From: Rhodomicrobium sp. R_RK_3
GTDB lineage: Bacteria > Pseudomonadota > Alphaproteobacteria > Rhizobiales > Rhodomicrobiaceae
Direction: 5' to 3'
Assembly (NCBI RefSeq): GCF_002198715.1
Contig: NZ_MWLK01000014.1
Coordinates: forward strand, 1-50,925
Length of the DNA stretch: 50,925 bases
Of this stretch, positions 44,085 through 50,925 are shown piece after piece. The translations under genes were made by a program, and so were the position numbers. A model generated the notes under the pieces. The model did not search any database. It saw only the letters and a program-made list of their open reading frames with translations, and was not told the origin of the DNA. The stretch's first letter is position 1; every line of letters starts with the position of its first letter.

Positions 44085-45034
44085 GCGCGCTCGAGGCGAC
44101 CTGGGACGGCCACGGCTGCGATTTTGCCGATGCCGTCATCGCCGGATTGCGCGGAACGCCGAAATCCATCCCCTCGCGCTTCTTTTATGATGCGCGGGGG
44201 TCCGAACTGTTCGAGCGCATTACCGAGCTTGAGGAATATTACCCGACCGGCGCCGAGATCGCCTTGCTCGACGCCCATGCCGAGGAGATGGCCGCCCTCG
44301 CCGGGCCGGGCGTTTGCCTCGTCGAATTCGGCTCGGGCTCCAGCCGCAAGACCGACCGCCTGATCGAGGCGCTGCCGCGTCTTGCCTCATACGTCCCCAT
44401 CGATATTTCCGAGGCCGCATTGGCGGGTGCGGTGAGCCGGCTGCGCGAGCGCTTTCCAGGTTTGCGGGTGACGCCCCTGCACGGCGATTTCAGCGCCGCG
44501 CTGACCCTGCCGAGGAGCGCGCGGACGCAGAAGAAGCTCGGCTTCTTCCCCGGCTCGACCATCGGCAATCTGACCCATGCCGAGGCCGCGGCATTCCTGG
44601 AGAATTGCCGGGTGCTGCTGGGGGCCAATTCCGGCTTCCTTGTCGGCGTCGACCTGAAGAAGAGCACCGACATCCTGCTGCCCGCCTATAATGACCGGCT
44701 GGGTGTCACGGCGGCCTTCAACCTCAATCTGCTCGCCCGCGTCAACCGCGAGCTCGGCGGCGATTTCGACCTGTCCGCCTTCGCGCATGAGGCGATCTAC
44801 AACGCCGCGGCGGGGCGGATCGAAATGCATCTGCGCAGTTGCGTCCCCCAGAGCGCGACGGTCCTCGGCGAGAGTTTTGCCTTCGCCGAGGGCGAGACTA
44901 TCCACACTGAGAATTCGTATAAATACACGGTGGCGGAGTTCGAGGCGCTGGCGGCTTCGGCCGGGTGGGCTTCACGCCAGGTGTGGACGGATCCCAAAGG
45001 GTTGTTCAGCGCGCATTATCTGACGCCCGCCTGA
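44081..45034 (+). CDS. egtD: L-histidine N-alpha-methyltransferase EgtD
   Basis: Uses S-adenosylmethionine to trimethylate histidine to hercynine, the first step of ergothioneine synthesis. The SAM-binding strand and loop are LVEFGSGSSRKTDRLIEAL (about residues 79-97). The conserved start RGTPKSIPSRFFYDARGS and the LGFFPGSTIGNLT segment place it firmly in the family. Its 317 aa are typical. It overlaps egtB by 4 bp. A hairpin overlapping its stop (45025-45047) may end the transcript. No egtC or egtE is seen; bacteria with only egtB and egtD are common. Confidence 0.96.
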
Positions 45035-45047
45035 TCGAAAGGCGGGC
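45025..45047. terminator. Hairpin at the end of egtD
   Basis: GCCCGCCT and AGGCGGGC form a perfect 8-bp stem with a 7-base loop, overlapping the egtD stop codon. It lies between two convergent genes. No T-run follows on either side. Confidence 0.4.
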
Positions 45048-45056
45048 GCCAAAGCA

Positions 45057-45848
45057 TCAGGCCGATCTCGGACTGGGATGCGGGGCGAATTGCGATTTCG
45101 TCAGATAGGACGTGCCGAACCTGCGGAGGTTGAACACCCAGTTCATCGTATTGTAGCGAAGCCGGAACATCACGGATCGCAGGTTTCTGCTGAACGACAC
45201 CGTCCGGCGCGCCGAGCCCCGGTCCCCGCCGATGGTGGTGTTCGACATGTCGAGCGGATGCGTGGCCAGCCAGGGCGACGTTTCGAACACCGAGCATTTG
45301 TGGACATAGACGTTGCGCAGGAACAGATCGAACGGGTCTCCGACCGGCAGGACCGTCGCGACCAATTTACGTGCGCCGCTCTTGCTGACGATATAGGCGG
45401 CCGAGCAGGTCGAAGGCGATATGACCGCCACAATGGTCACGTCGCCCGCTCGCGCCGCCGCCTTGCCGATCGGGCCACACCGTCCATAGCCTCCGATTTT
45501 CAGAATGTCGAAATTGGGCAGCGCCTGCACCGCCGAGGAGATCCTCGCGAAATCGTCTTTTTCGATAACGGCGTCATCCTCGAGAATGAGGCCGTTATCC
45601 GCGCCGCTGAGCAGGAAGCGTTCCATCGCCCGCTTGTGGCTGAGCGAGCACGCGAGTTCGTTCAGGGACATTTCCCGGAAGGCGCGCGCGCAATAAAGAT
45701 CCTTGCAGAATTCCCGCTCGCGGCCTGCGAGGTCCTTCCCCGCCGTGGCGTCGAGAATCTCGTAGGCGATGTTGCCGGCCAGCATCGCATTGATCGCGTC
45801 GCGCCTCGCTTGGGCGTCCGGCAATGAAATGACGAAAGCCTGGATCAT
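45057..45848 (-). CDS. Glycosyltransferase family 25 protein
   Basis: A 263-aa sugar transferase of the lipooligosaccharide-synthesis family. It starts with FVISLPDAQARRDAI, typical of GT25. SLNELACSLSHKRAMERFL and the acidic metal/nucleotide-sugar motif GLILEDDAVIEKDDF (about residues 86-100) follow. GYGRCGP and CSAAYIVSKSGARKL also fit. The basic C-terminal tail (about residues 215-263) is Arg-rich. It is probably cytoplasmic at the membrane, adding a sugar to a surface polysaccharide. No other polysaccharide genes are adjacent. Confidence 0.9.
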   Translation of the reverse strand: MIQAFVISLPDAQARRDAINAMLAGNIAYEILDATAGKDLAGREREFCKDLYCARAFREMSLNELACSLSHKRAMERFLLSGADNGLILEDDAVIEKDDFARISSAVQALPNFDILKIGGYGRCGPIGKAAARAGDVTIVAVISPSTCSAAYIVSKSGARKLVATVLPVGDPFDLFLRNVYVHKCSVFETSPWLATHPLDMSNTTIGGDRGSARRTVSFSRNLRSVMFRLRYNTMNWVFNLRRFGTSYLTKSQFAPHPSPRSA

Positions 45849-45944
45849 TCTAGGTACGCCCCCACCATTGGATCAACAGAAATCACAATGGCGTGTACTT
45901 ACCGGATGGCTCCTCTGGCAGGAAGATCGATTCGCGGGGTAAGA

Positions 45945-46805
45945 CTATTTCTCCGCGCCGCCCCAGGCATCCGCGACATAATTCGGCAGCACGAAGGAGG
46001 CCGTGTGAACCTGCGGATTGTAGTAGCGCGTGGTCATCCCGCTCGCCGCGTAGCGCCCGGCGATCACCTCGGTGGACACGTTCCGAGTCGCGGCGTCATT
46101 GCCGCCCCAGGCGAGCGCGAAGGGACCGCCGAAATAGGTCGGCTGGGTGCACATGAAGCAGGCGGCATCAGCGAACAGCGAACGCAGGATCTGGCCGCTC
46201 TCGGCCAGATGCTCCGGATACAGGAACGGCAGGCCGTTCTGACCGATGAAGACGCCGCCCGGTGTCAGGCAGCGCTGGCAGGCGGCGAAGAATTCTTCCG
46301 TGAACAGCACCTTCGCCGGGCCGATCGGCTCGGTCGAATCGACGATGATGACGTCGAAGCGGCGCTCGGTCTCGTTGACGAATTTGATGCCGTCGCCGAT
46401 CAGCAGCTCGACGCGCGGGTCCTCGAATGAGCCCTGCGAGATCGCCGGGAACAGCTTCACCGACTGCTCGACCACGACCTTGTCGATCTCGCAATGCACG
46501 ACGCTTTTCACGCCCTGGTGCTTCAGCACCTCGCGAAGCACACCGCCATCGCCGCCGCCGATGATGAGCACGCTCTCCGGGCGCTCCAGGCTGAACAGCG
46601 GCACATGCGCCATCATCTCGTGATAGATGAATTCATCCTTGTCCGTGAGCTGAATGACGCCGTCGAGCATCATCACCCGGCCAAAGGTCTTGTTGTCGAA
46701 AATGATCAGGTCCTGAAAGCCGGTATGGCCTTCGTAGTGAACCGCGTCGGCTTCGATCGCGCAGCGGAAATGTGGATTGAACGTCTCGTCGACCCAGCGA
46801 GTCAT
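45945..46805 (-). CDS. speE: Spermidine synthase SpeE
   Basis: Transfers aminopropyl from decarboxylated S-adenosylmethionine to putrescine. It starts WVDETFNPHFRCAIEADAVH. GFQDLIIFDNKTFGRVMMLD and the nucleotide-binding GGGDGGVLREVLKH follow. The catalytic aspartate region is IIVDSTEPIGPAKVLF. Its 286 aa are usual. The start has GGAG 9 bp upstream. It lies 98 bp after speD, with a strong terminator in the gap. A basal read-through or its own weak promoter must supply transcription. Confidence 0.96.
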   Translation of the reverse strand: MTRWVDETFNPHFRCAIEADAVHYEGHTGFQDLIIFDNKTFGRVMMLDGVIQLTDKDEFIYHEMMAHVPLFSLERPESVLIIGGGDGGVLREVLKHQGVKSVVHCEIDKVVVEQSVKLFPAISQGSFEDPRVELLIGDGIKFVNETERRFDVIIVDSTEPIGPAKVLFTEEFFAACQRCLTPGGVFIGQNGLPFLYPEHLAESGQILRSLFADAACFMCTQPTYFGGPFALAWGGNDAATRNVSTEVIAGRYAASGMTTRYYNPQVHTASFVLPNYVADAWGGAEK

Positions 46806-46836
46806 CGCAGCGGCTCCAGCGGCTAAACCTGTGCAT

Positions 46837-46873
46837 AAAAAGGACGTGCCCGGCCATGACAGCCGGGCACGTC
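46837..46873 (-). terminator. Intrinsic terminator between speD and speE
   Basis: On the minus strand a perfect 12-bp stem (GACGTGCCCGGC / GCCGGGCACGTC) with a 7-base loop is followed by CCTTTTT. It is a textbook Rho-independent terminator 30 bp after the speD stop and about 30 bp before the speE start. Confidence 0.9.
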
Positions 46874-46903
46874 ATTCCTTGGCGAGAACGCCAGCGGCTC
46901 CGC

Positions 46904-47407
46904 CTAGGCGGCGACCGCCAGTTCCTTGCCGCGCAAATGCTCGGTGACGATGATTTCGCTCGGCTGGAAAGCTTCGCGAATCACGTCCACGGCCAGATGC
47001 GGTTTTGCGTCTCCGCACATGAAGATGTCCAAGGCTGCGTAGCCATATTCGGGCCAGCTATGAATGCTGATATGAGACTCAGCAAGCACGGCGACGCCCG
47101 AGACGCCTCCATTCGGTGTAAAGTGATGCATGTGGATGTGCAGGAGCGTGGCACCTGCGACTTCGATGCATTTCTTGAAGGTATTCTCGATGTGCTCCAG
47201 GTCGTCAAGGCGACTTCCATTCTTCACATCGATGATCAGATGCGTACCGGCGAAAGTCTCGCCGCCACGCGTGCAAAAATAGTCTTTCCGATCGTTCTGC
47301 TGCGCCACGCTCGGGCCGCAGACGGAATGCTTTTCTTCCGTTTGGGCGGTGCTTGAACCAAAGTCCAAGTCCATCCCCAATTGGAAGAGGGCGACATCGT
47401 ATGCCAT
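46904..47407 (-). CDS. speD: S-adenosylmethionine decarboxylase proenzyme SpeD
   Basis: Makes decarboxylated S-adenosylmethionine, the aminopropyl donor for SpeE. The proenzyme self-cleaves between Glu110 and Ser111 in the AESHISIHSWPE motif, and Ser111 becomes the pyruvoyl group. His116 and Cys131 are also conserved. The 167-aa protein carries an extra N-terminal stretch of about 50 residues (including ALFQLGMDLDFGSSTAQTEE) shared, as I recall, with rhizobial SpeD. I chose the ATG at 47407 for the GGGGAGGA element 6 bp upstream; the open frame continues far upstream without protein-like sequence. Confidence 0.94.
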   Translation of the reverse strand: MAYDVALFQLGMDLDFGSSTAQTEEKHSVCGPSVAQQNDRKDYFCTRGGETFAGTHLIIDVKNGSRLDDLEHIENTFKKCIEVAGATLLHIHMHHFTPNGGVSGVAVLAESHISIHSWPEYGYAALDIFMCGDAKPHLAVDVIREAFQPSEIIVTEHLRGKELAVAA

Positions 47408-47785
47408 ATGGCGTCCTCCCCAACCAGTAGATGACCAGACAAAACCGGCGGAACAAGCACTGCATGACCTCCGGCTTACAAGGGGGGGCATATGCACGCT
47501 ATGGACCGAGGTTTCAAGAGAAAATTGTATACGCAATGAAGAAAATCCCGGGGGTGGCGACATCTGGGCATCGCCGGGGGCGGCATCGCTAGCGCTGGGG
47601 TAGGGCATGCGACGGACCAGGCTCGCCGGCCGCAGTCCCGCGCCGCGTTGGTGAGCCCCGTTGCGCCGTCTCACCGGCGGGTCTAGAACCGCTTTCAGTC
47701 GCAGGGTGAATGCCCTCAGCACGCGCCGCCATGGGCAGCCAAGCGCGCTGTGCATACGGGCAATGCAGATCGGACCGATGGCCGC
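47408..47785. other. 378-bp gap between speD and the AI-2E-family gene
   Basis: No gene seen. The left half is AT-richer and carries the speD promoter candidate. The right half is GC-rich with no recognised element. The two flanking genes are divergent, so both promoters should lie here. Confidence 0.5.
47489..47517 (-). promoter_or_regulatory. Candidate sigma-70 promoter of speD
   Basis: Reading the minus strand, TTGAAA (47517-47512) is followed after 17 bp by CATATG (47494-47489), about 80 bp before the speD start. The -35 is close to consensus for alphaproteobacteria; the -10 is weak. A TATACAAT word lies a little further upstream. Confidence 0.3.
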
Positions 47786-48913
47786 ATGACACAGGCTCAG
47801 CACATACCGGTGACCCAGCGGGTGATACCGGCGGTCGATGCCGCCCTGGCTCCGGTTCCCCGCTCGGGACGCGATCCGCTGCTCCGCGCGGCCGTGGTCG
47901 GATTGTTCGTCATCGCCCTGTTCTACACGCTGTATTTCGCCGCGCCGGTGCTCATCCCGATCACCATCGCCATCCTGCTCTCGATGCTGCTGTCGCCCGC
48001 CGTCGAATGGCTGGAGCGGCTGTCGCTGCCGCGCGGTCTTGCCTCGGGCGTCATCGTCATTGCGGCGCTCGGCCTCATTATCGGCTCGGTGGTGACGCTG
48101 GCCGGGCCCGCCCAGGACTGGGTGACGCGGCTGCCCTCCGGTTTCGGCAAGATCGAGGAGCGGCTGAAGCTGATCAAGAAGCCGATCGCCGAGATCCAGA
48201 AGGCGACGGAGCAGATCGAAAACGTCACCGAGCTGGACAAGCCGCAACAGCGCCGGCAGGTGGTCGAGCTGCGCCGCCCGAGTTTTGCCGGCGAGCTGCT
48301 GTCGGGCACCCAGCGCGCCATGACCTCGGTCGGCATCGTCATCATCCTGCTGTATTTTCTGCTGTCGACGCGCGACCTTTTCCTGCGCAAGCTGGTCGCG
48401 CTGATGCCCTCGGAGGAGCACAAGACCCGCACCATCGACATCGCCCGCAGCGTCAAGAAGGACATCTCGTTCTACCTCGTCTCGCTCACCCTCACCAATA
48501 TCGGCTATGGCCTGCTCGTGACCGTCGCAGGCTGGGCGCTCGGGCTCGAGAACGCGCTGCTCTGGGGCGCCGTTACCGCCATCCTCAGCTTTGCCCCCTA
48601 TGTCGGCCCGGTGGTGATCCTGGTGCTGCTGTCGCTGGCCTCCATCGTGTCGGTGAACGCGCTGACGGCGGCGCTCGCCTTGCCCGCGATCTATCTCTGC
48701 GTCCTGCTGCTGGTGCAGAATTTGATCTCGCCCTATATTTGGGGCAGGCGGCTTTCGCTCAATCCGGTCGCTATCTTTATTTCGATCATCCTGTTCGGCT
48801 GGATGTGGGGCATGGCGGGCGCGCTGCTCGCGGTGCCGCTGCTCGCCAGCTTCAAGATCGTTGCCGAGCGCGTCGGCACGCTGCGCCCCGCCGCCGAATT
48901 CGTCAGTCCTTAA
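47786..48913 (+). CDS. AI-2E family transporter (membrane permease)
   Basis: A 375-aa membrane protein of the widespread AI-2E/UPF0118 family, trimeric-pump-like exporters of uncertain substrate. Helices near the start are AAVVGLFVIALFYTLYFAAP and IPITIAILLSMLLSPAVEWL. A long cytoplasmic/periplasmic helical stretch follows (about residues 110-170). The C-terminal half holds the family core (LTNIGYGLLVTVAGWALGL, SFAPYVGPVVILVLLS, WGMAGALLAVPLLASFKIV). The ATG at 47786 is chosen; a start 12 codons earlier is possible. The two genes that follow lie close behind on the same strand. Confidence 0.88.
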   Translation: MTQAQHIPVTQRVIPAVDAALAPVPRSGRDPLLRAAVVGLFVIALFYTLYFAAPVLIPITIAILLSMLLSPAVEWLERLSLPRGLASGVIVIAALGLIIGSVVTLAGPAQDWVTRLPSGFGKIEERLKLIKKPIAEIQKATEQIENVTELDKPQQRRQVVELRRPSFAGELLSGTQRAMTSVGIVIILLYFLLSTRDLFLRKLVALMPSEEHKTRTIDIARSVKKDISFYLVSLTLTNIGYGLLVTVAGWALGLENALLWGAVTAILSFAPYVGPVVILVLLSLASIVSVNALTAALALPAIYLCVLLLVQNLISPYIWGRRLSLNPVAIFISIILFGWMWGMAGALLAVPLLASFKIVAERVGTLRPAAEFVSP

Positions 48914-49010
48914 TCCTGATTTCGGGAGCTGCAACCCCGCGCCCCCTGCATTGTTTCCTCAAGGCGCGCAAACCGCAATGGCGCGGCTTTCAGGGGGCAT
49001 CGGCAGATCA

Positions 49011-49916
49011 ATGCGCATACACGCGATTCTGAACCGGCGCGCCGGCACCATCATCGGTGCGGGCACCGAAACGTTCGAGCACAAGCTGGGCAAGGTGTTC
49101 GGCGATGCCGGCCACTCGATCAACATCGAGGTGGTCGAGCCCGACGCCATCGGTGAGGCCGTGAAACGGGCGGCGGCGCAAGGCTACGACGCGCTGATCG
49201 TCGGCGGCGGCGACGGCTCGGTGAATGCCGCGGCGACGGTGCTGGTGGACACGCCGACGGCGCTCGGCATCCTGCCGCTCGGCACCATGAACCGGATGGC
49301 GCGCGACCTCAATCTGTCGATGGAGGTCGATCAGGCGTTGCAGCAACTGGCCACCGCCGAGCCCAAGCTCATCGACGTCGCCGAAGTCAACGGCAAGCTG
49401 TTCCTGTGTAATTCCTTCATCGGGCTGCCGCCGATGATTACCGAGAAGCGCCAGGAGCTGCGTGGCGGCACGCTGGCCGAACGCTTGCGCGGCTATGCGG
49501 CGATGCCGGTCGCCATCGCTCGCGGCGCCCGCCGCATCGCCCTGCTGATCGACGACCGCGACTCGCCCCGGCTGCACCGCGCGCTGACCGTCGTCGTCTC
49601 CAACAACCTCTATAGCGAATCGCCGAGCCTGCTGCCGAAGCGCCGCGCGCTCGACGAGGGCCACCTCGGCCTCTACATCTCGAAGCACCGGACTGTCACG
49701 CAAACGCTCTGGCTGCTGGTCAAGGCCTCGCTCGGGCGCTGGTCGGGCGATCCTGATTTCGAGGGCCAGGCGGTCGAGAAGGTGACGATCACCTCGAGCG
49801 GCAAGCGCCTGCGCGTCGCCAATGACGGCGAGCTGTTGTGGCTGACCTCGCCGCTCGAATACCGCATCCGCCCCAAGGCGCTGACCGTGCTGGCGCCGAA
49901 AGCTGAGCCCGCATGA
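49011..49916 (+). CDS. Diacylglycerol-kinase-family lipid kinase
   Basis: A 301-aa kinase of the diacylglycerol/sphingosine kinase catalytic superfamily. The N-terminal domain has the nucleotide-binding LIVGGGDGSVNAAATVLVD and LGILPLGTMNRMARDL, the two hallmark loops. The beta-rich second domain follows (IDVAEVNGKLFLCNSFIG and later strands). The start is the ATG at 49011 where the conserved RIHAILNRRAG begins; the frame is open upstream for 50 codons. The stop overlaps the next gene by 4 bp. The lipid substrate is unknown. Confidence 0.88.
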   Translation: MRIHAILNRRAGTIIGAGTETFEHKLGKVFGDAGHSINIEVVEPDAIGEAVKRAAAQGYDALIVGGGDGSVNAAATVLVDTPTALGILPLGTMNRMARDLNLSMEVDQALQQLATAEPKLIDVAEVNGKLFLCNSFIGLPPMITEKRQELRGGTLAERLRGYAAMPVAIARGARRIALLIDDRDSPRLHRALTVVVSNNLYSESPSLLPKRRALDEGHLGLYISKHRTVTQTLWLLVKASLGRWSGDPDFEGQAVEKVTITSSGKRLRVANDGELLWLTSPLEYRIRPKALTVLAPKAEPA

Positions 49917-50707
49917 CCCGCATCGTGCTCCTGGCCGATCTGCATTTCGGCTCGGTGCCGCCCGAGCTGGCGATCAAGCTGACGACGGGCATCGCGGCGC
50001 TCGCCCCCGACCTGATCGTGGTCGCCGGCGATCTGACCATGCGCTCCCGCCGCAGCGAGTTCTCCGATGCCAAGCTCTGGCTGGCGAGCGTCGCCGCCCC
50101 GCTGCTGATGCTGCCCGGGAATCACGACCTGCCCGTCTGGAACATCTTCGAGCGCTTCGCCAATCCCTTCGCCCGCTATAGCCGCGTCACCGGCCAGTCG
50201 CTGATGCCGGTCTTCGAGGACGATCACTGCTTTATCCTCGGCCTCAATACCACGGCGAGCTGGCAGCCCAGCCTGAACTGGCAGGAAGGCACCGCCCGCC
50301 GCCGCGACGTCGAGGCCGCGCGCAAGCTGCTGGCCGAAGCGCCGCCGGGCAAGGCGCGCATTGTGGCGACGCACCATCCTCTCGTCGCCGTCGAAGGCTT
50401 TCCGAGGGCGCGTCCCGTCAGGCGCGCGGCGGGCGCCCTGGCGATGCTCGGGGCGGAGCGCGTCGAGATGCTGCTTTCGGGGCACATCCACCAGACCTAT
50501 GCCGTGCCGCTCGCCGAGCCCGCCCCGCCGATGATCGCCGTCGGCGCGCCCACGGCGCTGTCGACGCGGATGCGCGGCGAGCCGAACGGCTTCTGGCTGA
50601 TCGAAGTCGGGCCGGAGCGCTTCAGCCTGTGCCTGCACAGCTTCGACGGCAAAGGCTTCGCGCCCACCGGCCCGGCCCGGACATTTGCGCGGGCGGTCAA
50701 GGCGTAG
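49913..50707 (+). CDS. Calcineurin-like metallophosphoesterase
   Basis: A 264-aa phosphoesterase with two metals in the active site. Motifs are in order: ADLHFG (DxH), VVAGDLT (GDxx), LPGNHD (GNHD), THHPLV and GHIHQTY (GHxH). No signal peptide, so it is likely cytoplasmic. It starts inside the lipid-kinase stop (ATGA), so the two are coupled. A kinase/phosphatase pair on the same lipid or nucleotide is possible but not shown. The gene ends about 220 bp before the end of the window. Confidence 0.92.
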   Translation: MTRIVLLADLHFGSVPPELAIKLTTGIAALAPDLIVVAGDLTMRSRRSEFSDAKLWLASVAAPLLMLPGNHDLPVWNIFERFANPFARYSRVTGQSLMPVFEDDHCFILGLNTTASWQPSLNWQEGTARRRDVEAARKLLAEAPPGKARIVATHHPLVAVEGFPRARPVRRAAGALAMLGAERVEMLLSGHIHQTYAVPLAEPAPPMIAVGAPTALSTRMRGEPNGFWLIEVGPERFSLCLHSFDGKGFAPTGPARTFARAVKA

Positions 50708-50754
50708 GTTCCAGCACGAACGAGGATCCAGCGCCCCCATCAGCGTGCGGCAGC

Positions 50755-50842
50755 CTTCCCCTCTCCCACGGGGAGAGGGTGGCACGCGAAGCGTGCCGGG
50801 TGAGGGGTTGCGGACTCTCGGATAGGCACGAACCCCTCACCC
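50755..50842. repeat. Dispersed repeat at the right end
   Basis: CCCTCTCCCAC/GGGGAGAGGG and GGCACGC/GCGTGCC hairpins are followed by GGGTGAGGGGTT (50798-50809), mirrored by AACCCCTCACCC (50831-50842). This is a compound palindromic intergenic repeat, related in wording to 22501-22670. Confidence 0.65.
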
Positions 50843-50845
50843 TAT

Positions 50846-50925
50846 GAAGACCTTTGCAAAACTTCGATTCCTTCGCCCCGGCCGTTAGAGCCGGGGCCCA
50901 CTCGCCTCTCCACTTGCCGCAGCAA
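50846..50925. repeat. Right arm of the 80-bp terminal inverted repeat
   Basis: Exact reverse complement of bases 1-80. It begins 3 bp after the compound repeat at 50755-50842, so the right end of the window is a cluster of repeats, which fits a contig that ended in unresolved repetitive DNA. Confidence 0.9.

Noticed and set aside
47476..47491. Possible short upstream open frame before speD
   Set aside because: The ATG at 47491 reads in frame straight into speD, so it is an alternative start rather than a separate leader peptide.
47408..48934. Upstream in-frame extension of speD running antisense to the AI-2E-family gene
   Set aside because: The added part is low-complexity and antisense to a real gene; the ATG at 47407 has a strong ribosome-binding site and the conserved N-terminus.

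Overview
This is a GC-rich stretch (about two thirds G+C by eye) of an alphaproteobacterial chromosome, most likely from Hyphomicrobiales (Rhizobiales). The signs are a complete aapJQMP amino-acid importer, an mmcB-type nuclease gene, a TIGR03808-like Tat protein, a long-form SpeD with the rhizobial N-terminal extension, ParE and GlnE of alphaproteobacterial type, and many small dispersed palindromic repeats in the intergenic gaps. I see no rRNA, tRNA, phage genes, transposase, toxin-antitoxin pair or CRISPR array. The first 80 and last 80 bases are a perfect inverted repeat of each other. The window therefore looks like one assembled contig that stops in two copies of the same repeat.

Layout. 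0.2-6.4 kb: penicillin-binding protein 1C, an unidentified conserved protein, and the glutamine synthetase adenylyltransferase GlnE. 6.5-8.2 kb: a sigma factor, a small membrane protein and a periplasmic sensor-like protein, arranged like cnrYXH. 8.3-10.6 kb: a GNAT acetyltransferase and the MsrP/MsrQ periplasmic methionine sulfoxide reductase. 10.7-14.9 kb (minus strand): ParE, a Tat-exported beta-helix protein and an orphan, degenerate ABC ATPase, followed by an AT-rich gap. 15.3-17.5 kb: a DUF4394 secreted protein divergent from an ECF sigma factor and its RskA-type anti-sigma factor. 17.6-21.1 kb: an old-yellow-enzyme homologue, then a Sel1-like protein paired with an orphan TAXI solute-binding protein.

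21.4-28.3 kb: a probable catabolic operon, aapJ-aapQ-aapM-aapP followed without a gap by two PLP enzymes (class V aminotransferase fold and threonine-aldolase fold). Palindromic repeats sit between J and Q and between Q and M. 28.3-33.7 kb: a VOC protein, a LysE exporter, and an Lrp regulator divergent from a fused indolepyruvate:ferredoxin oxidoreductase. 33.7-38.1 kb (minus strand): an SDR, then a two-gene redox unit. That unit is a cytochrome b/ethylbenzene-dehydrogenase-like fusion overlapping by 70 bp a ferredoxin-flavin reductase with a long Pro/Arg-rich tail. 38.5-41 kb: phnD-phnE-phnC importer without C-P lyase genes. 41.3-45 kb: an orphan CoA-transferase beta subunit, mmcB, and the ergothioneine pair egtB-egtD. 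45-47.4 kb: a GT25 glycosyltransferase and the spermidine pair speD-speE, separated by a textbook intrinsic terminator. 47.8-50.7 kb: an AI-2E-family permease, a lipid kinase and a metallophosphoesterase.

Most of the window is housekeeping and accessory metabolism. The least explained parts are the cytochrome b/EB_dh plus reductase unit (34.7-38.1 kb), the sensor-regulated sigma module whose sensor lacks metal ligands (6.5-8.2 kb), and the Sel1/TAXI pair (19.1-21.1 kb). All functional calls rest on reading translated sequence and recalling families; no database search was possible.
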